Shown here: in pieces, positions 6,310-10,719 of the stretch
Numbering within the stretch: the stretch's first letter is position 1
Layout: each line of letters starts with the position of its first letter
Source: Chloroflexota bacterium
GTDB taxonomy: Bacteria; Chloroflexota; Dehalococcoidia; Lucifugimonadales; VGZR01
Assembly: GCA_027625225.1 (NCBI GenBank)
Contig: JAQBWG010000039.1
Location: forward strand, 1-10,719
Reading direction: 5' to 3'
Length of the DNA: 10,719 nt
The notes under the pieces: generated by a model
The model's input: only the letters and a program-made list of their open reading frames with translations
Told to the model about the DNA's origin: nothing
The model's database searches: none
Translations under genes and position numbers: made by a program

Positions 6310-8355
6310 CTAGCTACCGAGTTGTTCTGCTAGCGCTTCAGGCTCATTCACCGGCATCATGCAAGCGTATTCTTCACAGACATACGCAGTCGCACGGCCT
6401 CGGATTTTGTCCCGCGCCTCGGCCAATGGCAGATCTGCCATCGGCTCTCCGCCTTTCGGTAAGCCAAGAAGCACACGGTTAGGCATGAAATGCTTGAAGA
6501 CTTCTTGTACCAATGCGTCCGTATCGTTGGCGTCGCGCTCACCGACTATCACGACTTCTTTTGGCTTGGAAAGATAAAAGTCCAGGGCAGTTAGCCAATG
6601 GCCGGCGCCGCTGGGGAAGCGTGTCATGAGATGGTGGGTGGCTTGCAGTGTAGAACTAGCCAAGCGCTGGAAGTCAACATTCCCTGCGTAGATTGCCAGT
6701 CGCAGCAAAACGTCTACGGCCGCTGAGTTGCCAGAAGGGATGGCGTTGTCGGCTATATCGCGAGGCCTTACGACTAACGCTTCATGGTCATTGCCGGTGT
6801 CATAAAACTGTCCGGAGTTTTCATCCCAAAACAGACCGGTCATTTGCTCGCTCAGTCCAATAGCCTCACGGAGCCATCTTTCCTCGAATGTAGCTTCGTG
6901 AAGTGTGATTAGGCCGCGTATGAGGAAGGCGTAATCCTCCAAATAGCCGTGCAGCTTGGCTTTTCCGTCCTTATAAGTGCGGAGTAGTCTGCCATCTGGC
7001 CGAAGAGTGGTTAATAAAAAATTGGCATTCTGTTTAGCCACGTCGGCATAGTCCGTTCGATGCAATACCGACGCAGCTTCGGCAAACGCACCCAGCATAA
7101 GTCCGTTCCATGAGGTGATGATTTTGTCATCACGGCTGGGAGCTATTCGCCCATTACGGGTTGTCAGCAGCTTTCCCTTCACTTCCTTGAGAAATCCAGA
7201 TGCCTCTTCATCGCTCATCCCCGTCTCACGTAAATGAGACATTGCTCCGTCTGTAACGCTCAAGATAGTGAGGCCTTCGAAATTGCCGACTTTAGTAACA
7301 TCGAAGTATCGGTTCACTAGCTCTCCGGTTTCTTTGCCTAACGACTCAACGATTTCGTCGGGATGCCATATATAAAACTTGCCTTCCACTCCTTCACTGT
7401 CAGCATCTTGCGCCGAGTAAAAACCACCTTCCGGCGACGTCATTTCACGCAGCACATAATCGAGCGTCTCCTCGACAACCCGTCGGTACATGGGGTTCCC
7501 CGTCACCTGAAAAGTGTGCAAGTAGAGGCTGACTAGCAGAGCATTGTCGTAAAGCATCTTTTCGAAATGTGGAACCAGCCAGAACGTGTCCACAGAGTAG
7601 CGATGAAATCCTCCGCCGATCTGGTCATAAATCCCACCCATCGCCATCTTGTCGAGAGACAGAGTGACCATGTCGAGAGCCTGCTTATTCCCCGTGCGAA
7701 GGTGATGGCGTAACAAGAACTCATACGTCATAGGCTGGGGAAACTTAGGCGCGGTTCCAAAACCACCCTGCTCGTCATCGAAGGTCTGCAGGAGGTTTTC
7801 GAACGCCTGGCTCAACACATCTTCAGTGATGAGATCTGTCGCTTCGGCGGGTTCAGTCGCTTGTTGCATAACTTGGAGTAGTTGTTGCGTGCTTTGTGCG
7901 ATATCGTCCTTGCGAGTCTTATACGTACTCGCTATTGAGGTGAGAACCCTCGGGAACCCCGGGATGCCATGCCGGTCTTCAGGGGGGAAATACGTGCCGC
8001 CATAGAAAGGCTCGCCGCTTGGGGTGAGGAAAACCGTCATTGGCCAGCCGCCCCGTCCTGTCATAGCTTGTACCGCCGTCATGTAGATGGAGTCGATATC
8101 TGGCCGTTCCTCCCGGTCTACTTTGATTGATACGAAATGTTCGTTCATGATGGCCGCGATGTCCTTGTTCTCGAACGACTCCCGCTCCATCACATGGCAC
8201 CAGTGACATGCGGAATACCCCACACTCAAAAGGATAGGCTTGTCTTCTTCTTGAGCCTTTGCAAGCGCTTCAGGGCCCCATGGATACCAGTCCACCGGGT
8301 TCTCGGCATGTTGCAATAAGTATGGGCTTGTTTCATTTGCCAGCCTGTTGGGCAT
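6310..8355 (-). CDS. DUF255 thioredoxin-like protein (YyaL/SPATA20 family)
   Basis: The product of 681 residues has the full length of the YyaL/SPATA20 family. The N terminus NRLANETSPYLLQHAENPV and WYPWG open a thioredoxin-like DUF255 domain with SACHWCHVM (Cys50-x-x-Cys53), KVDREERPD, GGWPMTVFLTP and GGTYFPP. The rest, from about residue 170, resembles an (alpha/alpha)6 barrel of the kind seen in N-acylglucosamine 2-epimerase-like or glycosidase-like proteins, with HRYSVD, VPHFEKMLYDNA, GGFYSAQDADSEG, RDDKIITSWNGLM and DNAIPSGNSA. The true substrate of the family is unknown, but a redox or sugar-modifying role is often suggested. The start ATG lies one base after the stop of the upstream NHLRC2-like gene (TGATATG), so the two are probably co-transcribed and translationally coupled. 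The CxxC is intact and contains no TGA. Confidence 0.92.
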   Translation of the reverse strand: MPNRLANETSPYLLQHAENPVDWYPWGPEALAKAQEEDKPILLSVGYSACHWCHVMERESFENKDIAAIMNEHFVSIKVDREERPDIDSIYMTAVQAMTGRGGWPMTVFLTPSGEPFYGGTYFPPEDRHGIPGFPRVLTSIASTYKTRKDDIAQSTQQLLQVMQQATEPAEATDLITEDVLSQAFENLLQTFDDEQGGFGTAPKFPQPMTYEFLLRHHLRTGNKQALDMVTLSLDKMAMGGIYDQIGGGFHRYSVDTFWLVPHFEKMLYDNALLVSLYLHTFQVTGNPMYRRVVEETLDYVLREMTSPEGGFYSAQDADSEGVEGKFYIWHPDEIVESLGKETGELVNRYFDVTKVGNFEGLTILSVTDGAMSHLRETGMSDEEASGFLKEVKGKLLTTRNGRIAPSRDDKIITSWNGLMLGAFAEAASVLHRTDYADVAKQNANFLLTTLRPDGRLLRTYKDGKAKLHGYLEDYAFLIRGLITLHEATFEERWLREAIGLSEQMTGLFWDENSGQFYDTGNDHEALVVRPRDIADNAIPSGNSAAVDVLLRLAIYAGNVDFQRLASSTLQATHHLMTRFPSGAGHWLTALDFYLSKPKEVVIVGERDANDTDALVQEVFKHFMPNRVLLGLPKGGEPMADLPLAEARDKIRGRATAYVCEEYACMMPVNEPEALAEQLGS

Positions 8356-8356
8356 A

Positions 8357-9841
8357 TCAGCTAATCTCCAGAGTCGATACTTCGAGGCTGCCCAGGTCGG
8401 CGACCCGTATCGCGTGATTGTTTGTATCGGCGATGTAAAGTTTTCCGTTCAACACGGCAACTCCGCCCGGCTCATCGAATTGCGCTGATTGAGCCGCCCC
8501 GTCTTGGTGGCCTGGTACGCCATTGCCAAAGAGCGTGGTTACTTTCCGGCTGACGGGCGACAACCTCTTTATCTTGTTATTGTAGGTGTCGGTTGTAATA
8601 AGTTCACCCTCCGATAGGCAAATCCCGATAGGATGCTGCAGGCGAACGTCATCTCCGATGCCGTCAACATCGCCAAAAGTGAACAGGTCGAGACCGACGA
8701 GCGAAGCTACCTGTCCGTGGGCATGCAGATCTGCCATGCGTATCGAACTCGTCTCGCTATCGGTGAAATACAATTTGCTCCCATCGGTTGTGATGCCGCT
8801 GGGTTGTGCCAGCATCGCCTCGGCAAGCGGCCCATCTTGAATGTGCTCTCTGCCTGAGCCTGCGTGAGGGCGTACCTCTCCCATCCTGAGGTCGAGTTTC
8901 CATAGTTGATGAAAGCCGGCCATCGCGATGTACAGCACGCCGTCATGCACCGTCACATCCCACGGAGAATTTAGTTGAACATCTCTTCCCGGCCCGCCTT
9001 GATGAAATCGCAGCGACTGCTCACCGTTTCCCGACAACGTCGTAACGGTTTTTTCGGCCAAATCAACTCTGCGAATCGCATGGTTCTTGGTATCGGCCAC
9101 ATAGAGTATATCCCCGTCGAGCGCCATACCCTGAGGGTCGTTGAACTGAGCTTGAGCATAGCCTCCGTCACGCAATCCCTTGTCTCCAGAGCCAATCACA
9201 GATTCAATGCTGCCTGTCGTGGATGCAACCACGACCCGGTGATGATTCGAATCTGCAATGAACAACCTACTTCGGGCCGCGTCCGTGACTACCTTGCCTG
9301 GGAAAGAAAGCGTCTCGTCTTTTTCTTTGTCACGTTCGAGAAGGGTAGGGAGTGGTACAGACCCGATGTCGCCTGACTCTCGGTATTGCGCAATTAGTTT
9401 GCCGATCAAATTATCCATTGCCCCTAAAGAGAACTCGCCTTCATGCTTGCCGAGCACTTTCCCCATTGGGTCAAGGAAAATCAGCGTAGGCCATGCCCGC
9501 ACCGAATATTGACTCCAAACGTTGAAGTCTTTGTCATTCAGCACAGGATGTTCAATCTCGTATCGCAGGACCGCCCGACGGAGACTCGGTGTCTCGCGTT
9601 CCTGGGTGAACTTCGCCGAGTGAATACCGACGACGGCCATGTCGTTTCCGTACTTCTGCTCCAGTTTCCGCAACTGCGGAAATATATGCATGCAGTTGAT
9701 TCAGCAGTACGTCCAAAAATCCAGAACGGTGAGCTTTCTTTTTAGATCGGCAAGCGTGATGGGCCGTGAGGTATTGAGCCAATCGAGACCTGCTGGAAAT
9801 TCAGGAGCATTGGAAGTGCCCTTGTACTGTTCTGGTGCCAT
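8357..9841 (-). CDS. NHLRC2-like thioredoxin/NHL-repeat protein, probable selenoprotein (in-frame TGA at 9703-9701)
   Basis: Read through one TGA, this gives 494 residues. Residues 1-150 form a thioredoxin-like domain with APEFPAGLDWLNT, VLDFWTYC, Sec47-I-N-Cys50, and the cis-proline loop RAWPTLIFLD (Pro118). Residues about 180-494 hold six NHL repeats, with cores such as PQGMALDGDILYVADTKNHA and PGGVAVLNGKLYIADTNNHA, enough for a six-bladed beta-propeller. This is the layout of human NHLRC2, whose redox motif is CCINC. Here the second Cys of that motif, the N-terminal one of C-x-x-C, is the TGA. The start at 9841 has AAAGGAG five bases upstream. A GTG at 9907 in the same frame adds residues unlike the family. 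No signal peptide is seen. It heads an operon with the DUF255 gene. The family call is sure. Selenocysteine rather than a stop is inferred from the position, the intact downstream frame and the hairpin. Confidence 0.85.
9656..9700 (-). promoter_or_regulatory. Candidate bacterial SECIS hairpin downstream of UGA
   Basis: On the - strand, 18 nt after the UGA, UUUCCGC (9682-9676) pairs perfectly with GCGGAAA (9671-9665) around an AGUU loop (9675-9672), with a G in the second loop position. Below it, CUGC (9695-9692) can pair with GCAG (9659-9656) across an asymmetric internal loop. The apical loop begins 26 nt past the UGA. This agrees with the general rule for bacterial SECIS elements: a short stem-loop inside the coding region just after the UGA, with a guanosine early in the loop, bound by SelB. 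The fold was done by eye. Confidence 0.68.
9701..9703 (-). other. Candidate selenocysteine codon (UGA, Sec47)
   Basis: The codons around it read TAC TGC TGA ATC AAC TGC ATG CAT, that is Y-C-Sec-I-N-C-M-H. The family has Y-C-C-I-N-C-M-H, so the TGA replaces the probable nucleophilic Cys of the C-x-x-C site, the usual place for Sec in thioredoxin-fold selenoproteins. The frame upstream is a normal thioredoxin N terminus, and the frame downstream is open for 447 codons. A TGC-to-TGA nonsense change or a base error is the competing explanation. Confidence 0.75.
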
Positions 9842-9846
9842 GGCGA

Positions 9847-9853
9847 CTCCTTT
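9847..9853 (-). promoter_or_regulatory. Ribosome binding site for the NHLRC2-like gene
   Basis: The - strand reads AAAGGAG, then TCGCC, then ATG (9841). This strong Shine-Dalgarno at five-base spacing decides the start against the upstream GTG at 9907. It also shows that the short segment before the TGA is a genuine translated N terminus. Confidence 0.85.
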
Positions 9854-10115
9854 TCGAGAGGCGGTTGCGATTTTGGATACACCGCCCACCACCTTATCCA
9901 ATTTCACCGGCGAGTGTATAGCTCTCGCCTTATTGATAGGTAGGGGAGGGAAGTATTCAACCTGCTTGGCACTTTTCGGGAACTTGAGGCGTTACGTGAA
10001 GGCACCAGACTAACCGTCTCGCTGGGAGGCTAAATCAGGCCCTCAATCGAACCATGGAAGGCTCTGGGTATGGAAGACAGTTTGGGAGGGCAATGTAGAG
10101 CCTCTGTGTGAAGTT

Positions 10116-10191
10116 TGGAGTCCCTGGTGGGATTCGAACCCACGACCTACTGCTTAGAAGGCAGCCGCTCTATCCACTGAGCTACAGGGAC
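10116..10191 (-). tRNA. tRNA-Arg (anticodon TCT), CCA encoded
   Basis: The - strand folds as a cloverleaf. The acceptor stem is GTCCCTG/CAGGGAC (10191-10185 with 10126-10120). The D arm is GCTC...GAGC. The anticodon stem GCTGC/GCAGT has loop CTTCTAA, giving anticodon TCT. The T arm is GTGGG-TTCGAAT-CCCAC. The discriminator base is T at 10119, and CCA (10118-10116) is encoded. It reads AGA and AGG arginine codons. All expected invariant parts are present. Confidence 0.96.
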
Positions 10192-10204
10192 TCATGGCCG
10201 TTCC

Positions 10205-10234
10205 AGTGTAGCAAGGGCGCTTTTAAGCAGTCAA
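10205..10234 (-). promoter_or_regulatory. Probable promoter of tRNA-Arg
   Basis: On the - strand TTGACT (10234-10229) and TACACT (10210-10205) are separated by 18 bases and match the sigma70 consensus at five and four of six positions. The predicted start would be about 6-8 bases further on, giving a leader of roughly 6-8 bases before the mature tRNA 5' end at 10191. Confidence 0.5.
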
Positions 10235-10315
10235 GCAAGCCACGGACGGCATATAAAACAATACTCCTTCACATAATTATACAACGCTAATTTAACGTGT
10301 AATTTATATATGGGC

Positions 10316-10339
10316 TGTCCTGATAAGTATTTCAGGACA
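10316..10339. repeat. 8-bp inverted repeat in AT-rich intergenic region
   Basis: TGTCCTGA (10316-10323) is the exact reverse complement of TCAGGACA (10332-10339), with an 8-base spacer. It lies in the divergent gap between tRNA-Arg and the HTH gene, about 45 bases before the -35 box of the latter. It could be an operator, the remains of a terminator or mobile-element end, or chance. It has no T-tract. Confidence 0.45.
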
Positions 10340-10384
10340 CGGAGAAAGTCGAGAAAAATGCTTAGACAAAAGTTGAAAAAACAA

Positions 10385-10413
10385 TTGACATAGTACAAAA
10401 ACGGCTCTAGCAT
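10385..10413 (+). promoter_or_regulatory. Sigma70-type promoter of the small HTH gene
   Basis: A perfect -35 box TTGACA (10385-10390), a 17-base spacer and TAGCAT (10408-10413, four of six matches) form a strong housekeeping promoter. Transcription should begin near 10420, leaving a leader of about 24 bases with GAGGAGG (10432-10438) five bases before ATG 10444. Confidence 0.75.
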
Positions 10414-10443
10414 GGGTATCAATACATCCATGAGGAGGATGAA

Positions 10444-10668
10444 ATGCACAGGAAGACTAAGAAGATGTTGACGGTCGAAAAGAAGTTCCAGCAGCCTTTG
10501 GAAAAGATGCTCCCGGAGCTCGTTACAGAGCAGGGCCTATCGGCTACCGCCGATCAGCTCGGAGTCTCTAAGGCAACGCTCGGATATTGGTTGCTCAAGT
10601 TGGGCATCAATGTCCGTAGAGTAGCCTTGGCCCCAGGCGAAACGCTCGAAGTAAAGCGCGCCAGCTAA
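10444..10668 (+). CDS. Small helix-turn-helix protein of unknown function
   Basis: The product has 74 residues and is strongly basic at its N terminus (MHRKTKKM). Residues about 30-54 (GLSATADQLGVSKATLGYWL and on through LKLGI) have the layout of a helix-turn-helix: a helix ending in QLGV, a turn with SKAT, and a recognition helix. The C terminus VALAPGETLEVKRAS looks like a short extended tail. The family cannot be named with certainty, but small DNA-binding regulators related to Fis-like or homeodomain-like HTH proteins are a fair guess. GAGGAGG at 10432-10438 supports the start at 10444 rather than the ATG at 10439, which is in another frame. The gene is divergent from tRNA-Arg, has its own promoter and appears monocistronic. 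It may bind near its own promoter, but the sequence does not show this. Confidence 0.82.
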   Translation: MHRKTKKMLTVEKKFQQPLEKMLPELVTEQGLSATADQLGVSKATLGYWLLKLGINVRRVALAPGETLEVKRAS

Positions 10669-10700
10669 ACCCTTAGAGCAGGGTAGGGCAATAAAAAAGA

Positions 10701-10719
10701 AGAGGCCCCGGATATCCGG
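10701..10719 (+). terminator. Probable terminator cut by the window end
   Basis: After the HTH gene stop an A-rich stretch leads into AGAGGCC and a 12-base palindrome CCGGATATCCGG (10708-10719) that reaches the window edge. The layout resembles the left arm and top of the terminator at 6233-6272. A matching right arm such as GGCCTCT followed by T would be expected just outside, but this cannot be seen. Confidence 0.45.

Noticed and set aside
8357..9691. NHLRC2-like gene starting at the internal ATG 9691, with an unrelated small gene upstream
   Set aside because: The ATG at 9691 is codon 51 inside the redox motif, right after Cys50. The upstream segment is a continuous thioredoxin N terminus in the same frame with its own strong ribosome site.
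9842..9907. Upstream GTG start at 9907 for the NHLRC2-like gene
   Set aside because: The added residues are unlike the family and have no good ribosome site, whereas ATG 9841 has AAAGGAG at ideal spacing.
9639..10013. Open frame of 124 codons on the + strand across the start of the NHLRC2-like gene
   Set aside because: It is antisense to the thioredoxin domain and its upstream region, has no family-like features and no ribosome site.
9842..10115. Promoter or small gene in the gap between the NHLRC2-like gene and tRNA-Arg
   Set aside because: Only weak box-like sequences occur (for example TTGAAT and TATCAA on the - strand with a 16-base spacer), and no coding frame has family features or a ribosome site. 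I see nothing firm there.
10116..10191. tRNA-Arg as an integration site for a mobile element
   Set aside because: No integrase, no repeat of the tRNA 3' end and no phage-like genes are visible on either side.
1..10719. CRISPR array, insertion sequence or prophage
   Set aside because: No regularly spaced repeats, no transposase or terminal repeats flanking a gene, and no phage structural genes were seen.

Overview
The window is a bacterial chromosome fragment of moderate GC, roughly half by eye. It holds the downstream part of a surface-polysaccharide cluster on the + strand, a two-gene thioredoxin-fold operon on the - strand, a tRNA-Arg(TCT) on the - strand, and a small helix-turn-helix gene on the + strand. 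No gene fixes the taxon. The small C-terminal gene and the general gene mix remind me of Chloroflexota (Dehalococcoidia/SAR202-like), but this is a weak guess.

Positions 1-6178 hold six co-directional, tightly spaced genes: a PseG-like UDP-sugar hydrolase (5' end outside the window, frameshifted near 409), a PIG-L/LmbE-type sugar deacetylase homologue with degraded catalytic motifs, a WbuB/WcaI-like GT4 glycosyltransferase, a GDP-mannose 3,5-epimerase-like SDR, a short PglC-like polyprenyl-phosphate sugar-1-phosphate transferase, and a fused Wzz/BY-kinase chain-length regulator (frameshifted near 4730). Together they would make nucleotide-sugar precursors, load the first sugar on undecaprenyl phosphate, extend the repeat unit and control chain length. 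Flippase and polymerase are not in the window. A perfect 40-bp palindrome at 6233-6272 acts as a shared terminator between this cluster and the convergent operon.

Positions 6310-9841 (- strand) hold an NHLRC2-like protein (thioredoxin domain plus six NHL repeats) followed, after one base, by a DUF255/YyaL-type thioredoxin-like protein. The main discovery candidate is in the first of these. An in-frame TGA at 9703-9701 sits exactly where the family has the first Cys of its C-x-x-C redox site (family motif CCINC, here C-TGA-I-N-C). The reading frame continues intact for another 447 codons. A hairpin with a 7-bp stem and an AGUU loop begins 18 nt after the TGA, as expected for a bacterial SECIS element. 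The simplest reading is a selenocysteine-containing NHLRC2-type protein of 494 residues. A nonsense mutation or base error cannot be excluded from the sequence alone, because the window carries two other apparent single-base lesions.

Positions 9842-10115 hold no gene I can support. The tRNA-Arg (10116-10191, CCA encoded) has a plausible promoter at 10205-10234. An AT-rich gap with an 8-bp inverted repeat (10316-10339) and a strong sigma70-type promoter (10385-10413) leads into the small HTH gene (10444-10668). Its probable terminator is cut by the window end.
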